Origin: Isoperla grammatica
Taxonomy: Eukaryota; Arthropoda; Insecta; Plecoptera; Perlodidae
Length of the DNA: 64,000 nt
Assembly: GCA_945910005.1 (NCBI GenBank)
Contig: OX246746.1
Coordinates: 40,244,005 to 40,308,004, forward strand
Direction: 5' to 3'
The notes beneath the pieces were generated by a model, which saw only the letters and a list, made by a program, of their open reading frames with translations, was not told the DNA's origin and made no database searches. Shown piece by piece: positions 11,258 to 24,143 of the stretch. A program made the position numbers and the translations under genes. Position 1 is the stretch's first letter; each line of letters starts with the position of its first letter.

Positions 11258-11806
11258 TATGACAGAATGACACATTATACTAAAACGTATCAATATATTT
11301 TATTTTCGCTCTTGGCCAAATTTTCCGTTACCCATTATTTAGTTCCGTGGGGGGTCGTAAGTAGGACTAAACGGAGGTTCGCAGTAACTTTTCTACAATC
11401 GCCCCTCGCATGACTGAAGTCTAGATCTTTAAGCTCCGTGTTTGATAAATATTATACTCACGTGATTTAAACCCCACTAATTTGTAAGTATATTATTCAC
11501 AGGTAGTGGGACACACACATATAATTCATCATTTGTTAGAGGTGAGGTGAGCGATAGACCACCTTGATGATATTGAGAGATTTCACCACAGCATATTCTA
11601 CCATCAACAAAGTTCCTAAATTCTAATGTTGTATAATGTATATGCCGCATCTCGTAAGCTCGCAACTCGAAAAAGACGGCAGAGGATTTGCGTTTTAGTT
11701 GTAGCAAGGATTCTTCCATTGTGCACATAATAAGAAGTGAAGTGCGTGAGCAAGGACGGACGTGGTCTTCATCTTCGGGGTGCAGATATATCCGCTGCCA
11801 CTGGCT

Positions 11807-11921
11807 TAGACAAATCTACGTTATATAACTTCATTTATAGGACTCGGTCCCAGTATTCGCTTTATGAGTGAGAAAATCTCGGAATAAACTGTGGCTGAGA
11901 TCGAACCGATGACCTCACGGA
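11807..11921 (-). repeat. tRNA-Lys-like SINE fragment (copy 2)
   Basis: Second copy of 3360-3474, same sequence. Confidence 0.45.
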
Positions 11922-11925
11922 TTAA

Positions 11926-12262
11926 GAGCGAAGGATACCTCTACATCAAAGACCGCAAAAAATTTTCATTTTTTAACTATATCACAAGATTAAAAGACAA
12001 AATCGAAAATCTGAGTAATCATAGCGCTGTAATTTGGTAAGCCCTACAGACTGAATGATAAATGTATTTAACATTATAATCATGACTGTTTAATGAAATA
12101 AGTATCAAAGTCATACTGATTATAATGTTAGATACATTTATCATTCAGTCTGTAGGGCTTACCAAACCACAGCGCTATGATTACTCAGATTTTCGATTTT
12201 GTGTTTTAATCTTGAGATATGATTAAAAAATGAAAATTGTCTGCGGTTTTTTAGATATACCA
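11926..12262. mobile_element. Foldback element (copy 2)
   Basis: Second copy of 3479-3815. Confidence 0.7.
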
Positions 12263-12881
12263 CTGTATCTAACGTTTATTTATAACTCGCGCAACGAAAG
12301 ACGAAGTGTCAAAATTCAAAACTTAACCTATTACGTTGCCAAGAATATGGGTTCAAATTAGCGGCACCAGTTAGTTCTAGATGAAATATACCAAATACAT
12401 TTTTTATCAATTCAGTTTATTGTAGCCTTCATCAAAGTTACAATATATACTGCCATAAACTAAATTCTGATCATATACTAGAGACATGCATATACTGTAC
12501 ATTTTGCCTTTGGTAGGTATCAATTTATTTTTCTTCATTGGACTTTTTTTTCTTTCTTTTCATTAACTGCATCGTCACGCCTGGTGTCCCCCAAGCCCAA
12601 GCTTATCTACACCAAGGTTCCCTCTCTCTCGCCGTTCTTCCTCTTCTTTTGTATCGAGTCCCGTGGCAGGAGTCTCCCTCCTTCGCATCTTCTTCTTGGA
12701 ATCGCACTTCCTTACCCCTGCTCCATTTTATCTTACCTCTTGTACTGGCTCTTCTTTCTTCCTTCTTTTGCGTCATGATGTATCCCCCTTCCTCTCCGTC
12801 TGCGTCTATAATATCTTGTTCCAGGTCTTCTTTCCTTCTTTTCCATACTTGAATCGAGAATTCTTCGAGTTTCTTATATGA

Positions 12882-13956
12882 CTACTGATTATATAATAGC
12901 AGGCCAAGCTCTCCGCAGTTTCTAGTTGTTCTTACTTTATCTTCTTCCAACACCGCTTGTCTAATGTCCGAATATTCCTCGCACTCTAGCAATACATGCC
13001 AGACATCTTCCAGTTCCCCACATCTGCATACGTCGTGGTCTTCCAGACCTAATCTCTTGAGGTTGGCGCGGAGAGGTACATGGCCCGTTATCAAGAATGT
13101 AAGTTCGAACTAGTTCCACTCTTGCCTTTCCTCAATTACAGGTATGAATTTCCTTGTAATTTTTCCTTTCTCTGCAGTATCCCATCTTTCTTGCCACTTG
13201 TCGTAAAACAGCTCTTGTATTCTTGCTCGTTTGCATCTTATATGTGTTTTCCTTTCTCTGCCTTGGAGTGCCGTTGTGCGATTTTCGATGGTTTCCCATG
13301 TCTTCACTTGGTCCTTCCTGATATAGTGCCCAACTCCTTCGTTATAGGAACTTCTAGGTCCAGATGCAGCTTTCCGGCAAGGACGCATAGGGCTTCAGTA
13401 GACACAGTCCGGCATGCTCGTGTGGTTTGCAGTAGTAGATATCGCTGCAGAGTATACACTATACAGCATCCTTTGGATCCGCACTTGTATACACTTATGC
13501 ATCCATACAGACGCACCATAGGTAATGATCGGCCCCGCAACCGCATCAAACAGAATCCCCATCGTTTCTTAATTTATCCCCCAGTTTTTTTCTGGTAAGT
13601 CGATCGTTTTAGCATTGCAAAGGTCCTCATAATTTTTTGCCTCATATGTTTGACGTGGGGTAGAAAGGTTAATTAGGTTCTCGTCCAGAATAACTTCTAG
13701 ACATAGATATGCATCGACGAAGACTATAGTTTTGTTTCCCAGTTTGATGTTCGGTCTCTTATTTTTGGATAGCAGCTACCTTTCAGCATCATGCATTTAG
13801 TTTTTATTGCAGAGACTTCTATTTTGTGTATGTTGTTCCAGGTGTTTGACTGGCTCAAAGCTTCGTTTGCTGTGGTCTCTAATTCTTTCCTTGAATGTCC
13901 TTCTATTATTATAGCCTTGTCGTCCGCATAGCACACTGTTGTCACTGTTGTCACGT
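12882..13956 (-). pseudogene. R1/I-like LINE relic, 3' part (copy 2)
   Basis: Same sequence and same lesions as 4435-5509: YADD box, frameshifted thumb and C-terminal Cys/His segment. Confidence 0.75.
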
Positions 13957-15209
13957 CGACAGATCAATTTTATTAAAACAAAACTTAAACACTATGGTAT
14001 GTCGGGTAGTGTAATTGCATGGTTTGGTAGCTACCTGAAAGATAGAAAACAAAAGACTGTTTTTGAGGGAGTGTCTTCTGAGCCAATTACTAACCAATTT
14101 GGAGTTCCTCAAGGGTCAGTTCTTGGCCCACTACTGTTTATTATTTACATTAATGATATATACGTGTGTATTCAGAAAGGGTTTATTAACTTATTTGCGG
14201 ATGATACTCTATTATCGTTCTCTGATATAGACCTGAAATATATTATTCATATTATCAATGAAGAGTTACAAAGATTGTATAAATGGCTTGTCAGAAACAA
14301 ACTGAACTTAAATGCAAGCAAATCAAAATTAAATAATGTTAATTAAAGGTATGAAGAGTGGACATAATATAGACAAAATGGGTGCACAAGAAGATATTGT
14401 TATAAATGGTGTGAAACTTGAAATTGTCAAGGAAATGAAATATTTAGGATGCATATTAGATGATCAACTTAGTTTTAAGAACCATACGAAATATATTCAA
14501 AGTAAAATAAGTATGAAAATAGGCTTTCTCTATAGAATGACAACATATCTTTCACCTTGGTCAATTGATTTAGTTTATAAAGTTATAATCCTACCACATT
14601 TTCAATACTGTAGTACAATTATGTTTGGAATATCTGAAAATGATAAAAGTAAATTGCAATGTTTACAAAATAAAGCCATGAGGATTGTCCTTAAATGTGG
14701 TAGGGATACAAGGATTACGAGAATGAGTAAGGCTTTGAATTGGTTAACTGTAAGGCAAAATATAATATTTAATAGTCTAATTTTTATGTATAAACTAAAG
14801 AATAATTTTCTCTCAGAATATTTTGATAATTTACTACAATTAAGAAAAGATATTCATGGACATTTTACAAGGAAAAATGATAGTTTTAATTTTAGAAGAG
14901 TAAATAAAATGAGCACGCATAAAACCTTATTATGTGGTGGGATGATTGAATTCAACAAACTCCCAAATGAAGTGAGACTGGAAAAATCATTGTCAAGGTT
15001 TAAAATTAAATGTAGAAAGTATGTAATCAGCTATGTTCAGAATTAGTACCCAGTTAAGACATAATGCTTGTATTGGTCATAGTTTCTATACGTTAATTTA
15101 TATAAAGTTTATGTAATAAGTATGTACCAACATTGTCTTTGTAAGATATACATGTAAATGTAATAGCGGTAAGCTAAATAAATACATTATTATTATTATT
15201 ATTATTTTC
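13957..15209 (+). pseudogene. CR1/Jockey-like LINE relic (copy 2)
   Basis: Same sequence as 5510-6762. The ORFs at 13939-14346 and 14336-15046 encode the palm and thumb of a 5'-truncated reverse transcriptase with the same frameshift. Confidence 0.85.
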
Positions 15210-15459
15210 TTGCTATCTCGCCGTGTCCTCATCGAACACCATATTCCAAGCTGTTGGGCCGATGATTGAGCCTTGAGGGCAGCCTCGTTTTATCACCCGT
15301 TCTATGGATTTGTCCTCTGTTTTGATTATTGCTCTTCTTTCATTGAAGAGATCTTGCAGGATTCTCCATAGGCGCCTTGTGCGTCCCAGTTGTCTCGCTC
15401 GTCGCACGTGCTAGGCCACCAGACTGCGTCAAAGGCCCCTGCTATGTCATTTGACAGTT
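15210..15459 (-). pseudogene. R1/I-like LINE relic, 5' part of RT (copy 2)
   Basis: Second copy of 6763-7012. Confidence 0.75.
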
Positions 15460-16149
15460 ACATTTAGACCGGAAATATACCTTATTTATTTTCTTACCTT
15501 TGCAATGAAAACGAAATAGGGCGTTTTATTGACAAAACAAACCGAATAATGTAGCTTTCTAACGACATGCATGTCGCATGACCAACGAGTTCCAGGGACC
15601 ACGAAGCAGAGATAAGCAGTTGAGCACTGCGATTGTGTAAGAGCGTCAAGGTTATATTTTTATCCCGTCTTCCCTACAACAATGCATATCTCGTGGCGAT
15701 TTTGTTACATTTCATAGCGATATTATTCACGTTTGAGCTAGGTATTATATAAAAAATATATTTATTTGCGTCTTTAATGTTCACAATACATAAAGGTATA
15801 CTTTCAACATGAGTTAATTAATACATAGTTTGGTTTCTATATACAATTTTTAAACTTTTTAACGTGTCCCTATACCTCCGTCTAGTACCAAGCAAATCCG
15901 CTAGTTAGGCGCCACTGGTCAAAATTACGCGGGGTTTGAATTTGGAGTGGTCCCTTGTATGCCGACAACTTATCAGACGTCTATGAATGGAAGGCGTCTT
16001 CTGTTCATGTGCATAGAGGAATGCGGGCGGAAGACAGGGGTCGGTTATCGCTCCAAAGTGGCCGGTCGATATATATAATATTACTTCATTTAGCTACAAA
16101 ACTAGTGTACTGTTTAATTGTATGTATATGGAGCAATCGTCATAAGTTT

Positions 16150-16219
16150 TCTCCGACTGGGATCGAACCAGCGCACTCCGACATAACGTACCAATGCTCT
16201 GGCATAAGAGCTCATCTAA
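16150..16219 (-). repeat. tRNA-like SINE head (copy 2)
   Basis: Second copy of 7703-7772. Confidence 0.55.
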
Positions 16220-17087
16220 TTGCTGAACGTAGCAATTTACACATTTATGGTTCTTGTGACCCACGACTATTTCAGATCGTAAGATCATAATTAGACCGCC
16301 AAGCTGGCGTACACGGGTTCTATTCTAGTTCGGGGCAAATATCATTCATTACTCATTAGTCTCTTGTTACAATCGTACAGTAAATTAGAAGTGATTCAAC
16401 GGCAACTTTGAACACTGTCTTGTATTATTTATTATCTAAGATTGTATACAGCAATTCAGATTTCCAGTTTGTTTTCTTTAGTCTTCAAACAAGTGTAGCT
16501 CGGTCAGTTTTTACAATAGAATCGAGATTCGAAATTTGGTATCTATAAAATAATGAAAATAAACACATACAATCACTATAAATATGAATGTCGATAAATT
16601 GTACTGGCGGTCATTTCTGGTGTGTTGTGAGTCAGCCGTCGACCTACGAGTGTGATAAGATATGTTCTGAAATATGATCCGACGCAGGTGCAGAACGAAA
16701 GATAACAGCGGACTCGAGCAACCTTTCCTCGCAATCGAGTTGTGGAGAGGGTAACACATACACACGCCTGATAAGACCAAGCCCGTCTATTATGTTGTTC
16801 CCATAAATCACAATAAAAATTAGTATTTGATAAAAATATAAGTGGATATACATTCGATAGAGAGCGTGCGAAGATTTCAGTCAGGATATTTTTTATAGTG
16901 GTAGCATATATTTACTGCGAAACATTATTACGTGTATTTGTTGAATCTACGCACTGTTGTTGCGTCAAACTTGAATGGATTATGCAAATACAACAGTTAC
17001 ATAGCAGTGAATTACCAATTATTATAAAAGGTTTGTTACATTATTGTTATATACATCTTTTATGCGATATATATGTACCGGTATACG

Positions 17088-17774
17088 CAGTGGCGACGCT
17101 AGGATGTTGCATTAGGGGAGGCGGTTCAGGGGCGAGTATGCCAGTTGGGGGCGCAAACACTATCGCAATCTGGACGTGTAAATACACCCCCCCCCCCCCC
17201 CCCCGACATCGTGTACCCTTGGATTTCGGATTGTTGTACTAAACTGGAAGAAAAAGTGTTTTTATGCTCGTTCTGGTACTAAGCATCAAACCGCAGGACG
17301 ACTTGTTGCAAATTGATAACATTGACGATTGATTTTTCAATGGATAATATTGTCAAATCTCTAAGGCGATTGTTGCAAACGTACACCACGGAAGGTGCGC
17401 TCGCAACCTGCGCTTGATGCAGGATAACAACGAATGAAGTCACGCAAAGTTAAAAGTTAATATTCACCGAATAATTGAACCATGACTGAAGGAGTGTCAT
17501 GAAAATGTTAATTGCGTTCTTCGTTCTGTCATCAGAACGTGGTCGGTAACATTACAAGAATTGGGATTTTAATAAAATAATTAGTCCCTATGAGAGTATA
17601 TCTTTACAGTATACAGTATACTCTTAAAATGTAAATACATAAAATATGGAACGCGGTTTTGAATGCATAGCGATTGTCCAGTAATAAATACTGGTTGGGG
17701 GGGCGACTGGGGGGGCGAAGGCGATGCTCGGGGGGGCGACTGCCCCCCCTCGCCACCCCTTAGCGTCGCCCCTG
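17088..17774. mobile_element. hAT-type MITE, CAGTGGCGACGCTA family (copy 2)
   Basis: Second copy of 8641-9326, with the same ggtatacg TSD. Its C run is 18 rather than 17 bases. Confidence 0.9.
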
Positions 17775-17811
17775 GGTATACGTTGTACTTGTGAATGTCA
17801 TTTGGCGTTGT

Positions 17812-17842
17812 AATAAATAAATAAATAAATAAATAAATAAAA
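17812..17842. repeat. (AAAT)n microsatellite (copy 2)
   Basis: Second copy of 9364-9394. Confidence 0.9.
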
Positions 17843-19132
17843 TCAATAAACATAACAATAACAAGTGATCACGAAACCATCATACCACATATTACTAATC
17901 AACCCATATTTAATATTATTATGTGACATACAAACAACGAATTTTCGTCCTCTAATAAATTATAAGGTCTGGTTGACTATGCAGCTCCCCAAAACACATT
18001 CATGGATTCTCATCTCAATAGGCCTACTGGTGATTCAGGTTGAGAGTTTGTCTAAAATGGTGTAAATTGATAATCTTTACAACCTACAAAGTGTATAGTA
18101 GATTTCTTGTGGATTAGACCGATAATAACACAAGTGAAATTTCGAAATAATTGTAAGCGTAGGTGCAGGCGAGCATCGTTGAGTTGCATTTCAGTATCGA
18201 ACTATCCATGCGGTACGACCACATAATTATAGTGTAATTAGGTATGTGACAGGTGACAAGCTTCAATCTGTTCCAAAGTTGCATTTTGTCCTTCCCGCGA
18301 ATGAATGGTCAACTTACTACCGAGTTCCAAACACTGCCACTCTAAGCGCTCCTTGTCGAACAAAATAATTCTTAAAATTTTCAAAACTAACTTAATTGAT
18401 AGTTTGAGAACGGTGTAAGATATCTTAAAAAATTAAAAAGCATTCAAGGTCTAGAACCAAATGCAAGGTCGTACCGTCGGCCTTTTGTTAATATCGTATC
18501 ATATTCACAAACAATGGGTAATTTAATTGAGTTTCATTAATTATTTTTTTCATTGAAGTCGAGTTTCAAAATTGAAAATATACCTGCGGTTAGACCTTAG
18601 AATTTATGCGTTTTATGCAAAAACGTTTGAATTTCGTTGCTGGATTAATATTTGGTCTAAATATCGATCTAGAACTCAATTTTACAGATGTTAATTAAAA
18701 GAGCATTAACATTATGTAATTATAGAGATGAGTAATCAATTTATAGATACAATTGAAGCTGATGATTTAAGCTTTCTAAAAAGTCCACGATCATCTTCAT
18801 AGCTTTATTAGTTCCGAAGATATGGGTACTTTACTCCAATGTACGGCAAACTATGTTGCATGCCCCCTTACCCCTCTAGCGGGCCATAGCAGCTGTAAAG
18901 CATGCACGGTGTATGTAGACGGTGACTTAGAAACAGCCATAGCAACGAAGCACATAATAATTAATAGTAATATTAATATGTCTCCCACTGTCAAGTCTGC
19001 TTTATATGAATAGCAACACCCAATATTTACTGATATTCTATGAAAATAGGTTTGGTATTATTGTGTTTATAGTAATTGGGCTTCACAATGTATTATTAGG
19101 CGAACTAGACATTAATTCGATTTTATATGATT

Positions 19133-19725
19133 TTTGATTTTGGATATGATAATTTCCAAATAAGCGTTATTTTATTTATCATTTTATGATCGGTTGATTG
19201 CTGATACATGGAAAGTGACGTATGCCCCGTTTTTCCCGCCATAAATATGTGTGAAACTTTCAGCTCGTTTTTGTAAATGAAACTTTATTCTATGTCACCG
19301 AAATAAAATATTTTTGTATTCAGGAAGTTAATCCTAATCTAGTAAAATGCTAAAAAAATGACGCATATTCCCCATTCATTCAAAATTACTATGGATTGTA
19401 TTACACATTTACCTTATCGTATTTCTATCTTACGAAAGAACATTTATCTCTGTACTAACTTCTCGGCTTTTGCATGGTGTTCTTAATTTTGATATGTCAA
19501 AAGTATTGAAACAAACCTCTTTGGTCGCATGTTAACAGAAGTGACGAGCCTATACCTGTGTTTCTCATAATAACATCACGGCCTAGTAACTATAGCTTAA
19601 GAATCATTGATTTTAATGGGCAACCCCTCGCCATGGAAACACGACACAAGACAACTCACCTGCCTTCCCATGCATAGGGTATATACTATATACTCCTCGT
19701 TCAACGCAACATTCAAGGGGGGAAT
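19133..19725. other. No recognisable feature
   Basis: Unique AT-rich sequence between the duplicated block and the first minisatellite. Confidence 0.4.
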
Positions 19726-22205
19726 TTATAGTAAAACATCTCGTAACTACTGTAACTATCTATCTTTAATCTCTCCAAAACATGTCGTTATGTTGTGTGA
19801 AGTAGCATTGCTGACTCCTGCTACACATGAATACATTTACTTGCAGCATGATATATTACCTGCTACATGATGGGGGGGGGGGGGGGGGGATACGAAGTAA
19901 AACATCTTGTATTGTGTAACTATCTATCTTCAAACTCTCCAAAACATGTCGTTATGTTGTGTGAAGTAGCATTGCTGACTCCTGCTACACATGAATACAT
20001 TTACTTGCAGCATGATATATTACCTGCTACATGTTGGGGGGGGGGGGGGGGCATACGAAGTAAAACATCTTGTATTGTGTAACTATCTATCTTTAATCTC
20101 TCCAAAACATGTCGTTATGTTGTGTGAAGTAGCATTGCTGACTCCTGCTACACATGAATACATTTACTTGCAGCATGATATATTACCTGCTACATGTTGG
20201 GGGGGGGGGGGGGGGGGGCATACGAAGTAAAACATCTTGTATTGTGTAACTATCTATCTTTAATCTCTCCAAAACATGTCGTTATGTTGTGTGAAGTAGC
20301 ATTGCTGACTCCTGCTACACATGAATACATTTACTTGCAGCATGATATATTACCTGCTACATGTTGGGGGGGAGGGGGGGGGGGCATACGAAGTAAAACA
20401 TCTTGTATTGTGTAACTATCTATCTTTAATCTCTCCAAAACATGTCGTTATGTTGTGTGAAGTAGCATTGCTGACTCCTGCTACACATGAATACATTTAC
20501 TTGCAGCATGATATATTACCTGCTACATGTTGGGGGGGAGGGGGGGGGGGGCATACGAAGTAAAACATCTTGTATTGTGTAACTATCTATCTTTAATCTC
20601 TCCAAAACATGTCGTTATGTTGTGTGAAGTAGCATTGCTGACTCCTGCTACACATGAATACATTTACTTGCAGCATGATATATTACCTGCTACATGTTGG
20701 GGGGGAGGGGGGGGGGGGGGGGGGCATACGAAGTAAAACATCTTGTATTGTGTAACTATCTATCTTTAATCTCTCCAAAACATGTCGTTATGTTGTGTGA
20801 AGTAGCATTGCTGACTCCTGCTACACATGAATACATTTACTTGCAGCATGATATATTACCTGCTACATGTTGGGGGGGGGGGGGGGGGGCATACGAAGTA
20901 AAACATCTTGTATTGTGTAACTATCTATCTTTAATCTCTCCAAAACATGTCGTTATGTTGTGTGAAGTAGCATTGCTGACTCCTGCTACACATGAATACA
21001 TTTACTTGCAGCATGATATATTACCTGCTACATGTTGGGGGGGAGGGGGGGGGGGCATACGAAGTAAAACATCTTGTATTGTGTAACTATCTATCTTTAA
21101 TCTCTCCAAAACATGTCGTTATGTTGTGTGAAGTAGCATTGCTGACTCCTGCTACACATGAATACATTTACTTGCAGCATGATATATTACCTGCTACATG
21201 TTGGGGGGGAGGGGGGGGGGGGCATACGAAGTAAAACATCTTGTATTGTGTAACTATCTATCTTTAATCTCTCCAAAACATGTCGTTATGTTGTGTGAAG
21301 TAGCATTGCTGACTCCTGCTACACATGAATACATTTACTTGCAGCATGATATATTACCTGCTACATGTTGGGGGGGAGGGGGGGGGGGGGGGGGCATACG
21401 AAGTAAAACATCTTGTATTGTGTAACTATCTATCTTTAATCTCTCCAAAACATGTCGTTATGTTGTGTGAAGTAGCATTGCTGACTCCTGCTACACATGA
21501 ATACATTTACTTGCAGCATGATATATTACCTGCTATATGATGGGGGGGGGGGGGGGGATACGAAGTAAAACATCTTGTATTGTGTAACTATCTATCTTCA
21601 AACTCTCCAAAACATATCGTTATGTTGTGTGAAGTAGCATTGCTGACTCCTGCTACACATGAATACATTTACTTGCAGCATGATATATTACCTGCTACAT
21701 GATGGGGGGGGGGGGGGGGCATACGAAGTAAAACATCTTGTATTGTGTAACTATCTATCTTTAATCTCTCCAAAACATGTCGTTATGTTGTGTGAAGTAG
21801 CATTGCTGACTCCTGCTACACATGAATACATTTACTTGCAGCATGATATATTACCTGCTACATGTTGGGGGGGGGGGGATACGAAGTAAAACATCTTGTA
21901 TTGTGTAACTATCTATCTTCAAACTCTCCAAAACATATCGTTGTTGTGTGAAGTAGCATTGCTGACTCCTGCTACACATGAATACATTTACTTGCAGCAT
22001 GAGATATTACCTGCTACATGTTGGGGGGGGGGGGGGGGGGGCATACGAAGTAAAACATCTTGTATTGTGTAACTATCTATCTTCAAACTCTCCAAAACAT
22101 ATCGTTATGTTGTGTGAAGTAGCATTGCTGACTCCTGCTACACATGAATACATTTACTTGCAGCATGAGATATTACCTGCTACATGTTGGGGGGGGGCAT
22201 TCGAA
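19726..22205 (+). repeat. Minisatellite A: about 15 units of about 160 bp with internal poly-G
   Basis: Each unit runs from tacgaagtaaaacatcttg through acatgtcgttatgttgtgtg to cctgctacatgttg, followed by a G tract of variable length (roughly 7 to 25, often with one A). Successive cataCGAAG positions are 159-173 bp apart, the variation coming mainly from the G tract. Short ORFs run through the units because they are near-identical; I do not consider them genes. Units from 20189 to 21540 show a four-unit higher-order period of about 671 bp. Confidence 0.95.
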
Positions 22206-22292
22206 GTACAAATTAAATGGGATTCTTAAAGGAACGTCGTTTTTTTTTTTTGAGGAACTTGATGGTTAAAGGGTACATTTATAAAAAGAAAA

Positions 22293-24143
22293 TGTAGCAG
22301 GTGCGTGTCTGTCAGGTGGTGTAACCCTACGGTCTGCTTAACAACAAGAAAATGTCTGCTTAAGCTATTAGGGATGTAGCAGGTGCGTGTCTGTCAGGTG
22401 GTGTAACCCTACGGTCTGCTAAACAACAAGAAAATGTCTGCTTGAGCTATTAGGGATGTAGCAGGTGCGTGTCTGTCAGGTGGTGTAACCCTACGGTCTG
22501 CTTAACAACAAGAAAATGTCTGCTTAAGCTATTAGGGATGTAGCAGGTGCGTGTCTGTCAGGTGGTGTAACCCTACGGTCTGCTAAACAACAAGAAAATG
22601 TCTGCTTGAGCTATTAGGGATGTAGCAGGTGCGTGTCTGTCAGGTGGTGTAACCCTACGGTCTGCTAAACAACAAGAAAATGTCTGCTTGAGCTATTAGG
22701 GATGTAGCAGGTGCGTGTCTGTCAGGTGGTGTAACCCTACGGTCTGCTTAACAACAAGAAAATGTCTGCTTGAGCTATTAGGGATGTAGCAGGTGCGTGT
22801 CTGTCAGGTGGTGTAACCCTACGGTCTGCTAAACAACAAGAAAATGTCTGCTTGAGCTATTAGGGATGTAGCAGGTGCGTGTCTGTCAGGTGGTGTAACC
22901 CTACGGTCTGCTAAACAACAAGAAAATGTCTGCTTGAGCTATTAGGGATGTAGCAGGTGCGTGTCTGTCAGGTGGTGTAACCCTACGGTCTGCTAAACAA
23001 CAAGAAAATGTCTGCTTGAGCTATTAGGGATGTAGCAGGTGCGTGTCTGTCAGGTGGTGTAACCCTACGGTCTGCTTAACAACAAGAAAATGTCTGCTTG
23101 AGCTATTAGGGATGTAGCAGGTGCGTGTCTGTCAGGTGGTGTAACCCTACGGTCTGCTTAACCACAAGAAAATGTCTGCTTGAGCTATTAGGGATGTAGC
23201 ACGTGCGTGTCTGTCAGGTGGTGTAACCCTACGGTCTGCTAAACAACAAGAAAATGTCTGCTTGAGCTATTAGGGATGTAGCAGGTGCGTGTCTGACAGG
23301 TGGTGTAACCCTACGGTCTGCTAAACAACAAGAAAATGTCTGCTTGAGCTATTAGGGATGTAGCAGGTGCGTGTCTGACAGGTGGTGTAACCCTACGGTC
23401 TGCTAAACAACAAGAAAATGTCTGCTTGAGCTATTAGGGATGTAGCAGGTGCGTGTCTGTCAGGTGGTGCAACCCTACGGTCTGCTAAACAACAAGAAAA
23501 TGTCTGCTTGAGCTATTAGGGATGTAGCACGTGTGTGTCTGTCAGGTGGTGTAACCCTACGGTCTGCTAAACAACAAGAAAATGTCTGCTTGAGCTATTA
23601 GGGATGTAGCAGGTGCGTGTCTGTCAGGTGGTGTAACCCTACGGTCTGCTAAAGAACAAGAAAATGTCTGCTTAAGCTATTAGGGATGTAGCACGTGCGT
23701 GTCTGTCAGGTGGTGTAACCCTACGGTCTGCTAAACAACAAGAAAATGTCTGCTTGAGCTATTAGGGATGTAGCAGGTGCGTGTCTGTCAGGTGGTGTAA
23801 CCCTACGGTCTGCTAAAGAACAAGAAAATGTCTGCTTAAGCTATTAGGGATGTAGCACGTGCGTGTCTGTCAGGTGGTGTAACCCTACGGTCTGCTTAAC
23901 AACAAGAAAATGTCTGCTTAAGCTATTAGGGATGTAGCACGTGCGTGTCTGTCAGGTGGTGTAACCCTACGGTCTGCTTAACAACAAGAAAATGTCTGCT
24001 TAAGCTATTAGGGATGTAGCACGTGCGTGTCTGTCAGGTGGTGTAACCCTACGGTCTGCTTAACAACAAGAAAATGTCTGCTTAAGCTATTAGGGATGTA
24101 GCACGTGCGTGTCTGTCAGGTGGTGTAACCCTACGGTCTGCTA
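22293..24143 (+). repeat. Minisatellite B: about 22.5 units of 82 bp
   Basis: Exact 82-bp period, with units starting tgtagcaggtgcgtgtctgt. Diagnostic variants are aggtgcg/acgtgcg, gcttaac/gctaaac and cttgagc/cttaagc. Neighbouring units share variants, for example three identical units at the 3' end, a sign of local homogenisation. No coding potential is evident. Confidence 0.95.

Larger units (their letters stand above)
10687..19132 (+). repeat. 8.45-kb tandem duplication, copy 2
   Basis: Direct repeat of 2236-10684. It begins in the middle of the hAT MITE seen intact at 1975-2416, so only the right part of that MITE (to 10867) is present, and it ends with the same ttttatatgatt as copy 1. 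Everything annotated in copy 1 recurs here: LINE relics, SINE heads, foldback and hAT MITE. Confidence 0.95.

Noticed and set aside
19607..22229. A row of ORFs of 70-130 codons
   Set aside because: They run through near-identical minisatellite units and poly-G (poly-Gly) and show no gene-like feature.
19726..24143. CRISPR array
   Set aside because: The tandem units are contiguous without unique spacers and the context is eukaryotic.
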